A stretch of 64,000 nt of DNA from DASYQD01 sp963837455 (GTDB lineage: Bacteria > Acidobacteriota > Thermoanaerobaculia > Multivoradales > JAIOJS01), in assembly GCA_963837455.1 (NCBI GenBank), contig CAWINM010000010.1:496001-560000 (forward strand), given 5' to 3'. A model generated the notes under the pieces. The model was not told where the DNA came from. It saw only the letters and a list, made by a program, of their open reading frames with translations, and ran no database searches. This document shows positions 27,490 through 40,424 of this stretch, piece by piece. The position numbers were made by a program, and so were the translations under genes. The number at the start of each line of letters is the position of its first letter. The first letter of the stretch is position 1.

Positions 27490-28836
27490 TCAGGGTGCCG
27501 GTGCCGGGGCCGCCGGCTCGGTCAAGCGCAGCTCCATGCGGTCGAAGTCGAAGGTGAGGGCCCAGGGGCGGAAGAAGGCGTGCGAGACGAGGCCGGCGAT
27601 CCGTACGCCCTGCGAGGTCTCGAGGGGGGGCGGAAAAGGACCGATGAGGCCGGTGAGGGCGTCGCGCTGCGCCGAGCCGAGGCTGAGGTGCGGGATCTCG
27701 ACAGGCTGGATCGACGTTGCGCCACCGCCGCCGATGCCGGTGCCCACCGGCGCCGTCGAGTGGATGTTTGCCGCCGCGAAGACCGCCGGCGGGGCGGTGA
27801 AGGCCATACCGGCGAGGCCGGTGTCGACGAGGAAGGGGAGTGCTTCGCCGCCGTCGAGCCTGCCGAGCGCCAGCATGTAGTGGTCGCCGGCCATCCAGAA
27901 GCGGATGCGATGGGCGGGCGGCGGACCCGCCGGCTGCGAGCCGCGCCGGCGCAGGATGAGCTTGCCGCCCGGATAGTCGAAGGTGGGCTCGAAGTGGTCG
28001 AGGAGGACGGTGCCGAGGACGCCCTCGATCTCGCAGCCGCCGCAGACGGCGCCGAAGCGCCGCGTCGGCAGCGTCAGCACGGGTACATGGCGTACGGTGA
28101 TGCCGCCGAGGGCCACCGACTCGACGCGGCCGACGCCGGTCGCCGCCTTCTTGCCACCGCCGAAGGTCCCCTCGCGGGTGCCGAAGGACTGCGCCCCGAC
28201 CTCGGCCGCGAGCTGCGGGTCGAGAAGCAGGTCGCTGCCCCCGGTGTCGAGCAGGAAGAGCGCCTGCTTGCCGTTGACGGTCAGCGACAGCACCGGGAGC
28301 GGATCGGTCTGACGGAAGGGCACCTCGGTCTCCGCCGGCGAGTCGGCCGTGATCTCGTAGGGCGTCACGCCCGCAAAGCTCGCCAGCATCTGCGCCTCGA
28401 CCTCGTCCCCTGCCTCGTGCAGCAGGGGAGCCGCCGCGGCGAAGTCGTCGCGACGGCGGTAGCTCTCGGCGAGGAGTCGGCGCGCGGCAGGGTCCGTCGA
28501 GCCCAAGGCGAGCGCCCGTTGCAGCCATTGCTCGGCGGCGGCGAGCTCGTTGCGGAGCATCTCAACGCGCCCGACCTCCATCGCCAGGGCCGCGTCGCCG
28601 GTGGCCTGCGGTGAAAGCGGCAGCACCGCTGTTTCGGCGCCGGGCAGGTCGCCGGCGAGGAGCAGTGCCGCGAGCTGGTCGGCGGTGACGGCCGGTGGCG
28701 GCGTTGGCGGTGCCGGGGCGGGCGACGCCGAGCAGGCGGCGAGAGCGAGGAGGAGGGCGTGGCGGGTGCCGCGGAGGGCGAGCCTCAGGCCGTCGTCGCC
28801 GCGGGCTCGCTGGTGTGGGCGTCCGGATACGGTCAT
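27490..28836 (-). CDS. Lipoprotein with TPR-like region and a two-lobed aspartic protease
   Basis: 448 residues. A lipobox LAAC (Cys35) follows a hydrophobic stretch, so membrane anchoring is likely. Residues about 50-150 are helical and TPR-like (AMEVGRVEMLRNELAAAEQW and LLAESYRRRDDFAAAAPLLH). Two aspartyl-protease lobes follow: FLLDTGGSDLLLDP (Asp197) and FLVDTGLAGMAFTAPPA (Asp338). They are separated by EGVLGTVLLDHFEPTFDYPG, the usual strand after the first active site. Pairing of two D-T-G motifs fits a bilobed pepsin/retropepsin-like enzyme; bacterial relatives are mostly uncharacterised. The gene ends 147 nt before 27343 and starts 5 nt after the stop of the next aspartic protease gene, so the two are an operon. 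Confidence 0.85.
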   Translation of the reverse strand: MTVSGRPHQRARGDDGLRLALRGTRHALLLALAACSASPAPAPPTPPPAVTADQLAALLLAGDLPGAETAVLPLSPQATGDAALAMEVGRVEMLRNELAAAEQWLQRALALGSTDPAARRLLAESYRRRDDFAAAAPLLHEAGDEVEAQMLASFAGVTPYEITADSPAETEVPFRQTDPLPVLSLTVNGKQALFLLDTGGSDLLLDPQLAAEVGAQSFGTREGTFGGGKKAATGVGRVESVALGGITVRHVPVLTLPTRRFGAVCGGCEIEGVLGTVLLDHFEPTFDYPGGKLILRRRGSQPAGPPPAHRIRFWMAGDHYMLALGRLDGGEALPFLVDTGLAGMAFTAPPAVFAAANIHSTAPVGTGIGGGGATSIQPVEIPHLSLGSAQRDALTGLIGPFPPPLETSQGVRIAGLVSHAFFRPWALTFDFDRMELRLTEPAAPAPAP

Positions 28837-28840
28837 CGTC

Positions 28841-29758
28841 TCAACGCTCCAGGGCCAGGCGGTGGTTGGCGAGGTCGAAGCTCACCGCGTAGTCGCGCAG
28901 GAAACGCGACCCCAGGTTGCCGACCGGGAAGAGGTCGACGAGGTCGACAGCCGGTGTCGCCGCCGTCCAGCCGGCCACCTCGAGGTCGCCGCGCAGGTCG
29001 GCGCCCCGGATCTCGAACTCGTTGGTCGCCGTGCGCCCCCTGCCCACCACCCGCTGCTCGCCGAGGGGGAGCCTTGCCGCCGCCGCCGCCGGCAACGAAA
29101 GCAGCGCCGGGCTGCCGGTGTCGACGTCGACGGTGAGTGGCACACCGGCGGCCGAGACCTCGATCTGCGGGATCCCTCGCGTGCTGGTGAAGGAGACCAC
29201 GTGCGGAGCGCCGGCGGCCAGCGGCTCGCGGCTCAGCCGCAGCTCCGAGCGCGGGTAATCGAGCGTCACAGTGAGGCCGGAGAAGAGCGCCAGGCCGATG
29301 ACCCCGTCCTCGGCGGCCGGCCCCGGTGCGTCACCGACGACGGCGTCGACGCCCTCGAAGCGCGCCCCGCCGATCTCCACGCTGGCGACGCGGACGACGG
29401 CGCTGTGGCGCGGGTTGGAGCCGCTGGGATCGCCGGTGATCGCTTCGCCCACCTGCTCGAGAGCGAGCGACCGCGCGACCGCCGCGCTCAGGTGTAGGAG
29501 CCCCGCTGCCCCGCTGTCGACCGCCAGGTGGAAGGGCCCCTGACCGTCGATGCGTGCGGCCACCGTCAGCAGGTGGCTGGAGGCCGTGAGGGGCACGGCA
29601 AGAGGCGCGGCGAGATCCACGTGACGGGGTGCCGTCGCGTGGTGGAAGACCGTGGACGCGGTGTCCCTGCCGTTGCCGCTCGCGGGCGGCGGGGCGGTGG
29701 CGGCGAGGACGAGAGCAGGCAGGAGGGCGCCGATGCCGGTGGCGAGGGTGTGTCTCAT
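28841..29758 (-). CDS. Secreted retropepsin-like aspartic protease, two lobes
   Basis: 305 residues from the ATG at 29756-29758, with a signal peptide (TLATGIGALLPALVLAA). The first lobe has HLAVDSGAAGLLHLSAAVAR (Asp81, DSG type) and GVIGLALFSGLTVTLDYPRS. The second has VDVDTGSPALLSLPAAAAAR (Asp213, DTG) and VGNLGSRFLRDYAVSFDLAN, the typical flap-distal strand. It is a shorter relative of the downstream lipoprotein gene and lacks its TPR region. Ten bases separate its start from the stop of the upstream histidine kinase gene, placing response regulator, kinase and both proteases in one minus-strand unit. Substrates are unknown. Confidence 0.85.
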   Translation of the reverse strand: MRHTLATGIGALLPALVLAATAPPPASGNGRDTASTVFHHATAPRHVDLAAPLAVPLTASSHLLTVAARIDGQGPFHLAVDSGAAGLLHLSAAVARSLALEQVGEAITGDPSGSNPRHSAVVRVASVEIGGARFEGVDAVVGDAPGPAAEDGVIGLALFSGLTVTLDYPRSELRLSREPLAAGAPHVVSFTSTRGIPQIEVSAAGVPLTVDVDTGSPALLSLPAAAAARLPLGEQRVVGRGRTATNEFEIRGADLRGDLEVAGWTAATPAVDLVDLFPVGNLGSRFLRDYAVSFDLANHRLALER

Positions 29759-29768
29759 GCACCCCACG

Positions 29769-31172
29769 CTAGCGATGCGTCGTGAAGGGCTCGTGAAGGC
29801 CGGCCTCAGGGTCGAGCAAGGGGAGGGTGAAGAGGAAGGTGGCGCCGTCGCCGCCGGCGCTCGTCGCCCACGTCCGGCCGCCGTGGAGCTCGACCAGGCG
29901 CCGCACGATGGCGAGGCCGAGCCCCGCCCCACCCGCCTGCCGCGAGCGCGACTCCTCGAGGCGGTAGAAGCGCTCGAAGACGCGCTCGAGCTCGGCGGGC
30001 GGGATCCCGGGCCCACCATCGCTCACCGCTATCACCGCCTCTTCACCCTCGCGTCGAACGCCGACCTGGATCGCCGTCCCGGGCGGCGAGTGGCGGATGG
30101 CGTTACCGAGCAGGTTGCGCAGGACCTGAGCGAGTCGCAGCGGGTCGGCGCTCACTCGCAAGCCGGCGGCGGCGTCGAGATCGATGCTTGCCGCCGCGGA
30201 GCGGTGGAGCGCGACGATCCTCTCCACCGCCGCCGCCAGGTCGAGCTCCTCGCGCTGCATGGTCAAGGCGCCGGCATCGGCCAGCGCCAGCTCCTGCAGG
30301 TCGTCGACGAGGCGGCCGAGATGGAGGACCTCCTCGTGCAGCGAGTGGATGCGCTCGCTGTCGGGGGCGGCGAGACCGTCCTCGATCGCCTCCAGCTCGC
30401 AGCGCAGGATGGTGAGCGGCGTGCGCAGCTCGTGGGCGACGTCGGTGGTCATCCGGCGCCGCAGCTCCTGCTGCGCGGCTAGGGCATCGGCCATGGCGTT
30501 GAAGGCACGGCCGAGCTGCGCTACCTCGTCTTGCCCCTTGACGGCGACGCGCGCCGGCTGGCCGCCGCGCGCCATCGTCTCGGCCGCGACGGTGAGCCGC
30601 TCGAGAGGCGAGGTGATGCGCCGCGCGACGACCAGCGCCAGGAGGATGGCTACCGCGGCGGCGCCGCCGAATGCCCATGCGAGATGGCGGTCGAGGGTGC
30701 CCAGCCGCAGCTCTAGGGACGCGGCGGGGTCGGGAACCAGCGCGTAGGCGAAGCCGATGGTGTGGCCGCCGCCATCGCGCAGGGCGGTCCCCGGCAACCA
30801 CGCCGCGATGCGTACCAGGCCGCCGGGGGTGCGGCGCACGATGCTCAGGCGGCCGTCCGCCTGCAGTCGCACGTCGGCGTCGCGCAGCGCGGAGGAGACG
30901 GCCACGACGGCGCCGGCCGGCGTCGCCACCACCGCCTGGTCGTGCGTTCCCGCCGTCAACCTGGCGAGCGCCGCCTCGACCCCCGCCCAACCCTGCCCGC
31001 GGTACTGCTGCTCGAGCGTCCGCGCCAACGAGTCTCCCCGCGGGCCCGCGGTGACGAGCAGCTCGCGCACTTGCCGGTGGGTGACGCTGCGGGTGCCGAT
31101 GCCGCTGAGGCCCACCGCCACCGCCACGACGACGATCATCGCCGCCAGCAGCTTCCAGCGGATGCGGCTCAT
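29769..31172 (-). CDS. Membrane sensor histidine kinase (HAMP-HisKA-HATPase)
   Basis: 467 residues from the ATG at 31170-31172. Two membrane helices (LLAAMIVVVAVAVGLSGIG and WAFGGAAAVAILLALVVA) enclose a periplasmic sensor of about 140 residues. HAMP follows (RRITSPLERLTVAAETMARG), then HisKA with TTDVAHELRTPLTILRCELE (His247). HATPase shows VLRNLLGNAIRHSPPGTAI (N), VSDGGPGIPPAELERVFERF (G1) and AGLGLAIVRRLVELHGG (G2). Length and order are typical of the EnvZ/BaeS type. It should phosphorylate the response regulator whose gene overlaps its start by 4 nt. The downstream proteases follow within 10 nt and may be part of the response. Confidence 0.93.
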   Translation of the reverse strand: MSRIRWKLLAAMIVVVAVAVGLSGIGTRSVTHRQVRELLVTAGPRGDSLARTLEQQYRGQGWAGVEAALARLTAGTHDQAVVATPAGAVVAVSSALRDADVRLQADGRLSIVRRTPGGLVRIAAWLPGTALRDGGGHTIGFAYALVPDPAASLELRLGTLDRHLAWAFGGAAAVAILLALVVARRITSPLERLTVAAETMARGGQPARVAVKGQDEVAQLGRAFNAMADALAAQQELRRRMTTDVAHELRTPLTILRCELEAIEDGLAAPDSERIHSLHEEVLHLGRLVDDLQELALADAGALTMQREELDLAAAVERIVALHRSAAASIDLDAAAGLRVSADPLRLAQVLRNLLGNAIRHSPPGTAIQVGVRREGEEAVIAVSDGGPGIPPAELERVFERFYRLEESRSRQAGGAGLGLAIVRRLVELHGGRTWATSAGGDGATFLFTLPLLDPEAGLHEPFTTHR

Positions 31173-31849
31173 ACCAGCTTGTAGCCGACGCCGAAGACGG
31201 TGAGCAGGTGGCGCGGGTGCGAGCTGTCCTCCTCGATCTTTCGCCGCAGGTTCTTGACGTGGACGTCGACGGTGCGATCGCCGCCCGCATAGCTCTCGCC
31301 GCAAGCGCGGCACAGCAGCTCGTCGCGGGTGAAGACGCGGCCGGGGGAGCGCATCATGGCGGCGAGCAGCCGCAGCTCGGTGGGGGTCAGCGACAGGGGC
31401 ACGCCGCGCACCGTCGCCTGGTGGGCGGCGACCTCCAGTACCAGGTCGCCGCAGCCCAGCCGTTCGGGCGCCGGTTCGGCGGCGGCGACCCGACGCAGCA
31501 CCGCGCGCACGCGCGCCACCAGCTCGCGAGGGGAGAACGGCTTGCTGAGGTAGTCGTCGGCCCCGAGGTCGAGACCGCGCAGCCGATCGTCCTCGGTGGA
31601 GCGCGCGGTGAGCATGATGATCGGCAGCGTCGACTCGGCGCGCAGCCGGCGGCAGACCTCGATGCCGTCGAGCCCGGGCAACATGAGGTCGAGCACCAGC
31701 AGGTCGGGCGTCTGCTCGCGCGCCCGCGCGAGCCCTTCCGGCCCGGAGCGGGCGAGCTGGGTCCGGTAGCCGGCGTGGCGAAGGTACATCTCGATCGCAG
31801 CGCTGGTCTTGGGGTCGTCCTCGACGACCAGGATCCGCCGGGACTCCAT
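31169..31849 (-). CDS. OmpR/PhoB-family response regulator
   Basis: 226 residues. The receiver domain has RRILVVEDDPKTSAAIEMYL, DLLVLDLMLPGLDGIEVCRR (acceptor Asp54), PIIMLTARSTEDDRLRGLDL and GADDYLSKPFSPRELVARVR. The winged-helix domain ends TVDVHVKNLRRKIEEDSSHP and LLTVFGVGYKLV. All phosphorylation-site residues are intact, in contrast with the broken regulator near 1061. The stop overlaps the kinase start. It probably activates its own operon, including the two aspartic proteases, but no binding site could be identified. Confidence 0.93.
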   Translation of the reverse strand: MESRRILVVEDDPKTSAAIEMYLRHAGYRTQLARSGPEGLARAREQTPDLLVLDLMLPGLDGIEVCRRLRAESTLPIIMLTARSTEDDRLRGLDLGADDYLSKPFSPRELVARVRAVLRRVAAAEPAPERLGCGDLVLEVAAHQATVRGVPLSLTPTELRLLAAMMRSPGRVFTRDELLCRACGESYAGGDRTVDVHVKNLRRKIEEDSSHPRHLLTVFGVGYKLV

Positions 31850-31907
31850 GCGGCGATGATACGAGCGGCTGATGGCGAGGGTGTGAAGGCGCCCGCCCCG
31901 CCGCTGG

Positions 31908-35656
<3,749 letters not shown>

Positions 35657-36061
35657 CCGCTCCGGGAAGCGGAGGGCCGCGGGATCGTGGCGGCCCGCCC
35701 GCGGCGTCTCACGTCGACGCGGCGGTTGAGGAGCGCATTGTAGACCGGTTTGCGCCGGAATGGGAGTGGGCGGCCGATTCGCGGCCCCGCGAGCACCTGC
35801 GGGGGCGCGCTTCGCGGGGAGTGCATCGCGCGGGGATGGATGGCGGTTTCGCGGCGAGGCGGCCTCCAGCCCCTGGATGGCGCCCACGCTGTCGTCCTGC
35901 CCCGGGGCCGGCGCTGTCCTGCCCGGGGGTCGGTCGCCAGCCCATCGCGGTCGCTAGCGGGTGGCGCCCCCGCGATGGCGCCTGCATCGCCCTTTCGCTG
36001 CCGGCTGTGCCGAGCGGTGGTCTACCCCTTGCTATCGCCCTCGCAAATGGAGGATGCACCC
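35657..36061. other. Divergent intergenic region, 405 bp, no gene seen
   Basis: It separates the SNF2 helicase (minus) from the exported protein (plus), so it should hold both promoters. Open frames here are Arg/Ala/Pro-rich shadows. GGATGGCGCCC and GGTGGCGCCCC occur about 90 bp apart but no clear dyad or promoter boxes stand out. A strong ribosome-binding site (GGAGGA, 36051-36056) precedes the plus-strand ATG. Confidence 0.5.
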
Positions 36062-36655
36062 ATGAACCGATCTTCGACGCGCCTCATCTCCGCAGTCCTC
36101 GCAGTCGCCGTCGTGGCGCTCGCCGGCGCGGCCGGCGCCGCCGAGTCACCGGCGACTCCCGTCGTCAGCACCACCTTCCTCGGCACGGTGGTCACCCTCG
36201 GCGACCTCGGCCCTCGCGCCTCGACGTTCACCCTGCGCCTGCACGTCGACAAGCTGACGCCCGACGGCGAGGCGGCGCGGCTCACCGAGGTGCTACGCAA
36301 GCAGGGCGAGACCGCGCTCGCCAGCGAGCTCGGCGCCCGCGACCTCGGCTACCTGCAACTGGGTACGCGCTTCCCCGAGCGCCTGCAGGCCGCGTTCCTC
36401 GACGAGGTCGACGGCGCCCGGCATCTGGTGCTGATCACGCAGCGGCCGTTCTCGGCCCGCGAGACGTTCCGCAACGCGCGCTCCGCCGACTACCGCTTCC
36501 GCGTCGTCGAGGTGATCCTCGACGGTGCCGGCAACGGTGCCGGAGCGATGCTCGGCGCCGCCCGTTTCCGGCTCGAGAAGGACGGCACGCTGGGGGCCCG
36601 CAACCTCGGCATCGTCCCCTGGCGGATCGTCGGCATGCGCGCGCTGAAGGGCTAG
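36062..36655 (+). CDS. Exported protein of unknown function
   Basis: 197 residues. A signal peptide (SAVLAVAVVALAGAAGAAES) follows a basic start, and the ATG has a well-spaced GGAGGA. The mature chain is a single alpha/beta domain: TFLGTVVTLGDLGPRASTFT, TLRLHVDKLTPDGEAARLTE, RHLVLITQRPFSARETFRNA and YRFRVVEVILDGAGNGAGAM, ending NLGIVPWRIVGMRALKG. I cannot name the family; no catalytic motif is evident and no cysteines are present. It stands alone between the SNF2 and cupin genes and ends in a pair of strong hairpins. Confidence 0.75.
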   Translation: MNRSSTRLISAVLAVAVVALAGAAGAAESPATPVVSTTFLGTVVTLGDLGPRASTFTLRLHVDKLTPDGEAARLTEVLRKQGETALASELGARDLGYLQLGTRFPERLQAAFLDEVDGARHLVLITQRPFSARETFRNARSADYRFRVVEVILDGAGNGAGAMLGAARFRLEKDGTLGARNLGIVPWRIVGMRALKG

Positions 36656-36656
36656 G

Positions 36657-36700
36657 CGCGGCCTTCGTCGGCCGCGGACGGCGGCGACGTCGCCGCCGTC
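36657..36700. terminator. Two consecutive strong hairpins between convergent genes
   Basis: CGCGGCC-TTCGTC-GGCCGCG (36657-36676) is a 7-bp stem with a UUCG-containing loop. It is followed at once by a perfect 24-bp palindrome, 36677-36700 (arms GACGGCGGCGAC and GTCGCCGCCGTC). They fill the gap between the exported protein (stop 36655) and the cupin (stop 36702), so they can serve both directions. T-runs are absent. Confidence 0.6.
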
Positions 36701-36701
36701 C

Positions 36702-37157
36702 TCAGCCTGGACGCTGGTAGGGCACGATGTGCTCCCACTCGCTGGCGTCCGAGCGTGCCACGACCGCCACCACCGGCTCGCTGTCGCTCGAGTTGAAGAC
36801 CTCGTGCGGCACGCCGGGGGCGATGAAGATGAAATCGCCCGCCTCGTTGTCGACGCTCTGCCGCAGGCCGTCGCCGTACTCGTGGCGCACCCGCCCCTGC
36901 AGGATGTAGAGCATCACCTCGAAGCCGACGTGGACGTGGGCGCGCGCGACGCCGCCGGGCGGAATCGTGGCGAGGTTCATCGACAGCCGCTCGGCGGCGA
37001 CGTTCTTGGCCGACAGGCCGGCGCGGTAGCGGATGCCGTTCCAGCCGCGCTCGGCGCCACCGCCGCGCAGCACGGCGATGCCGCCGCCGTCCTCGACGTC
37101 GCGGCGCAGCGCCTCCGCCGGGATGTCGCTGGTGGGGAGGGGGGGCGGTTCGTTCAT
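36702..37157 (-). CDS. Single-domain cupin protein
   Basis: 151 residues. The cupin motifs are visible: IPPGGVARAHVHVGFEVMLY with ILQGRVRHEYGDGL (motif 1, His-x-His and Glu as metal ligands), and EAGDFIFIAPGVPHEVFNSS (motif 2, His). The start is fixed by the ATG at 37155-37157 after GGAGGAGAACG. Length and a single beta-barrel fit small cupins that bind a metal and act on or sense small molecules; this one could be an isomerase, dioxygenase or binding protein. It is convergent with the exported protein and divergent from the DUF2891 gene. Confidence 0.85.
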   Translation of the reverse strand: MNEPPPLPTSDIPAEALRRDVEDGGGIAVLRGGGAERGWNGIRYRAGLSAKNVAAERLSMNLATIPPGGVARAHVHVGFEVMLYILQGRVRHEYGDGLRQSVDNEAGDFIFIAPGVPHEVFNSSDSEPVVAVVARSDASEWEHIVPYQRPG

Positions 37158-37208
37158 CGGCGTTCTCCTCCGGGGAGTGGTGCGGGCACCCGTGAGACAC
37201 TGCGGAGC

Positions 37209-38439
37209 ATGAGCGTACGTCGAGTCGGTGCGGTCGGCCTCGCCGGTGGCTGGTTCCTGCTCGTCGCGCTGGTGGCTGCCGGCGGTGCCGGCGCCGTCCC
37301 TCCCGGCGTCCGCCGGCCGGTGAGCGGGCCGCCGGCCGCTCGGCCGCCGTCGGACCCCCGCCCGGCGGCCGACGCGAGCGCGCTGGGCGCCGAGGCCGCC
37401 GGCCGCTTCGCCCGCCTGGCGCTCGCCTGCGTCCACCAGGAGTACCCCAACAAGATCGCGCACGTGCTCGCCGGCGACGCCGACGCCAAGCCGCCCCGCG
37501 CGCTGCACCCGTCGTTCTACGGCTGCTTCGACTGGCACTCGTCGGTACACGGTCACTGGCTCCTGGCGCGGCTGGCGCGCCTGTACCCGACCGCCGAGGC
37601 TCGCCGCGCCGGCGCGGGCCGCGCTCGCCGAGAGCCTGACGCCGGAGCGGATCGCCGTCGAGGTGGCCTACCTGCAGGCGCCGGGTCGGGCCTCGTTCGA
37701 GCGCCCCTACGGCCTCGCCTGGCTGCTGCAGCTTGCCCTCGAGCTGCACGAGTGGGAGGGCGCAGCCGCCGGGGGAGCGGGGGACGCGCAGCTGCGCGCC
37801 TGGACGGCGGCGCTGGCCCCGCTGGTCGCCGAGACGCGCCAGCAGCTCGCCACCTGGCTGCCCAAGCTCGCCTACCCCATCCGCATCGGCGAGCACGACC
37901 AGACGGCGTTCTCCTTCGGTCTCGTCCTCGACTGGGCGCGCGGCACCGGCGACGCCGAGATGGCTTCGCTGCTCGAGCGCACGACGCGCCGCCTCTATGC
38001 AGCCGACCGCTCGTGCCCGCTCGCCTACGAGCCGTCGGGGCAGGACTTCCTCTCGCCCTGCCTCGCCGAGGCCGACCTGCTGCGGCGGGTGATGCCGCCC
38101 GCCGAGTACGCCGCCTGGCTGCGCACCTTCCTGCCGCAGGTCCCCGCCGATGGCACCACCGCGTGGCTGCCGGTGGGGCTGGTCACCGACCGCGCCGACC
38201 CAAAGCTCGCCCACCTCGACGGTCTCAACCTCTCCCGGGCCTGGATGCTGGAGGGGATCGCCTCCGGGCTGCCCGCCGGCGACGTGCGGCGGGCCGCGCT
38301 GCTCGCCACCGCCGCTACGCACCGCCAGGCGGCGCTGCCGGAGGTCACCGGCGAGCACTACGAGGGCGGGCACTGGCTCGGCAGCTTCGCCACCTACCTG
38401 GTGACCGGGCGCGGGTTGGCAGCCGCTCCCGCGCCCTAG
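37209..38439 (+). CDS. DUF2891-family exported protein, one frameshift
   Basis: About 410 residues. A signal peptide (VGLAGGWFLLVALVAAGG) and Pro-rich linker lead to FARLALACVHQEYPNKIAHV, ALHPSFYGCFDWHSSVHGHW and LLARLARLYPTAE. After a shift near 37610 come FERPYGLAWLLQLALELHEW, KLAYPIRIGEHDQTAFSFGL, YEPSGQDFLSPCLAEADLLR and AHLDGLNLSRAWMLEGIAS, ending TGEHYEGGHWLGSFATYLVT. These blocks match the DUF2891 family, an all-helical fold resembling alpha/alpha-barrel glycoside-processing enzymes. Conserved WH-S-V-H-GHW and H-Y-E-G-GHW motifs could form an active site. Function is not established. All blocks are present, so the shift is probably an error. Confidence 0.85.
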
Positions 38440-38446
38440 CGCCCGC

Positions 38447-40327
38447 CTACCAGGCGATGCCGTAGTCCTCGCCGTGGTTGGAGGAGCCGCCCCAGAAGGT
38501 GCCGTACCGGGGATCGATCATGATGGCGTTGATGGGGCCCGACGTGCGCTCCTGCGACTCCACCTTGTAGCCCATGTGCGCCAGCTCGGCGCGCACCCAC
38601 GCCGGCGTGCCGTCCTGCACCAGCAGGCGGCCGGGTTCGGACTCGTGCTCGCCGAAGCTGCTGCGCATCTGGTAGCTGTTGATGTTCGGTCCCTCGGCCG
38701 CCTCCTGCACGTTCATGCCGAACTCGACGACGTCGAGGAAGAACTGCAGCAGGTTCTGGTCCTGGCTGTCGCCGCCTTGCACGGCGAAGGCGAGGTAGGG
38801 CTTGCCATCCTTGAGCGCCAGCGACGGGGTGAGCGTCACCCGCGGCCGCTTGCCGGGCTCGAGCACGTTGAACGGCCCCTCGGCGCGGTCGAGGACGAAT
38901 GACTGCATGCGCTCCGAGAGGCCGATGCCGGTCTTGCCGGCGACGAAGGCGGGGACCCAGCCGCCGCTCGGCGTCATCGACACCACCCAGCCCTCGGCGT
39001 CGGCGGCGACCACCGAGGTGGTGCCGGCGAGGAACGCTTCGTCGTGCGTCATCTCCGCCGTCGGCTGCGTCCACGGCCCGGTGGGTCGTGGGCTGCTCCA
39101 GGCCGCGAGCAGGTCGGCGTAGGGGTTGGTGCCGCCCTGGTAAGGGTAGGGGTCGCCCGGCCCCGCCTTGGCGTCGTTGTGCTGCCAGTCGATCTGCCTG
39201 CGTCGGGCGTCGGCGTAGTCGCGCGAGAGCAGCCCGCGAGTCGGCTCCTCGGGCGGGAAGTAGGGATCGCCGTAGTAGAAGTCGCGGTCGGCGAAGGCGA
39301 GGCTCATCGTTTGGTACAGGGTGTGGATGTAGCGCGAGCTGTTGAGCCCCATGCCGCGCAGGTCGAGCGGCTCGAGGATCTGCAGCGCCTGCAGCAGCGC
39401 CGGCCCCTGGGTCCAGAACGAGAGCTTGTAGACCTCGATGCCCTTGTAGCTCGTGGAGACCGGTTCCTCCCAGCGCACCTGCCAGCGCGCCAGGTCATCG
39501 CGGGTGATGAGCCCGCCCTGCTCCTGCGTGCCGCGCACCAGCTCGGCGGCGATGTCGCCCTTGTAGAAGCGATCGTAGGCGGCGTAGATGGCGGCCTTGC
39601 GGTCCTTGCCGGCGGCCAGCGCCTGGCGCTCGGCCTCGACGAGCTTGCGCAGGGTCGCGGCGAGATCGGGCTGGCGGAAGATCTCGCCGGCGTATGGCGC
39701 CGCGCGTCCGCCTCCGGATTCGCCGCGGTGGGGGAGGAACACCGCCGCCGACGCCGGCCACGTCGAGAGCAACGCCTTCTGGCGCTCGACGAGGTCGGCG
39801 AGCTGCGCCTCGACCGCGTAGCCGTCGGCCATGGCGATCGCCGGCGCCAGCACGTCGGCGAGGTGGAGCCGGCCGTACTCGGCCTCCATCGCCATCAGGC
39901 CACCGGGCGTCCCCGGCGTCACCGCCGCCAGCGGGCCGTACTCGGGCGGGTAGCGCAGCTGCTTGCCGTGGAAGAAGTCGGGAGTGGCGCCGGTGGGGGC
40001 GACGCCCAGGGCATCGAGGGCGATCACCTTCTTCGTCTTGGGGTTCCAGATCAACGCCTGCGTCTCGCCGCCCCAGGCGAGGGTGTCCCACATGGTGCAG
40101 GTGGCGGCGAGCATGGCGGCGGCGGCGTCGACGGCGTTGCCGCCGCGCTGGAAGGTGATGGCCCCGGCGGTGGCGGCGAGCGGCTTGCCGGTGATCGCCA
40201 TCCAGTGGCTGCCGTGGAGCACCGGCTTGGCGGTGCGCGCCGTGAGCTGCTGGCTGGCGAGCGCGAGGGCGGCGACGGCGAGCACCGCGCCGGCGGTGAC
40301 GAGGCGTCGCGGCGAGTGGTGGCGCAT
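38447..40327 (-). CDS. ggt: Gamma-glutamyltransferase family protein (exported)
   Basis: 626 residues with an N-terminal hydrophobic signal (LVTAGAVLAVAALALASQQL). The large-subunit part has GAITFQRGGNAVDAAAAMLA and AVTPGTPGGLMAMEAEYGRL. The processing site region is AFLAGTTSVVAADAEGWVVS, with Thr436/Thr437 at the expected autocleavage point, followed by the small subunit with MTPSGGWVPAF, GPFNVLEPGKRPRVTLTPSL and AVQGGDSQDQNLLQFFLDV. The family cleaves gamma-glutamyl bonds (glutathione and related amides) in the periplasm. The TTH of classical enzymes is T-T-S here, so substrate preference may differ. A -GGAAGA- precedes the ATG. It converges with the DUF2891 gene with an 8-nt gap. Confidence 0.87.
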   Translation of the reverse strand: MRHHSPRRLVTAGAVLAVAALALASQQLTARTAKPVLHGSHWMAITGKPLAATAGAITFQRGGNAVDAAAAMLAATCTMWDTLAWGGETQALIWNPKTKKVIALDALGVAPTGATPDFFHGKQLRYPPEYGPLAAVTPGTPGGLMAMEAEYGRLHLADVLAPAIAMADGYAVEAQLADLVERQKALLSTWPASAAVFLPHRGESGGGRAAPYAGEIFRQPDLAATLRKLVEAERQALAAGKDRKAAIYAAYDRFYKGDIAAELVRGTQEQGGLITRDDLARWQVRWEEPVSTSYKGIEVYKLSFWTQGPALLQALQILEPLDLRGMGLNSSRYIHTLYQTMSLAFADRDFYYGDPYFPPEEPTRGLLSRDYADARRRQIDWQHNDAKAGPGDPYPYQGGTNPYADLLAAWSSPRPTGPWTQPTAEMTHDEAFLAGTTSVVAADAEGWVVSMTPSGGWVPAFVAGKTGIGLSERMQSFVLDRAEGPFNVLEPGKRPRVTLTPSLALKDGKPYLAFAVQGGDSQDQNLLQFFLDVVEFGMNVQEAAEGPNINSYQMRSSFGEHESEPGRLLVQDGTPAWVRAELAHMGYKVESQERTSGPINAIMIDPRYGTFWGGSSNHGEDYGIAW

Positions 40328-40424
40328 GGCGATCTTCCTCCCGGGAGGCCGACTCTATCGGAGGTGCGGCGGTCGCGGTCGCCGGCAGCGGCAGCGGCGG
40401 GCGCCTCCGGTGGCTCTGGCTGGC

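Noticed and set aside
38447..40327. Gamma-glutamyltransferase as part of a natural-product or glutathione cluster
   Set aside because: Neighbours (DUF2891, cupin, NTF2-like) are not arranged as an operon with it and none is a clear biosynthetic enzyme.
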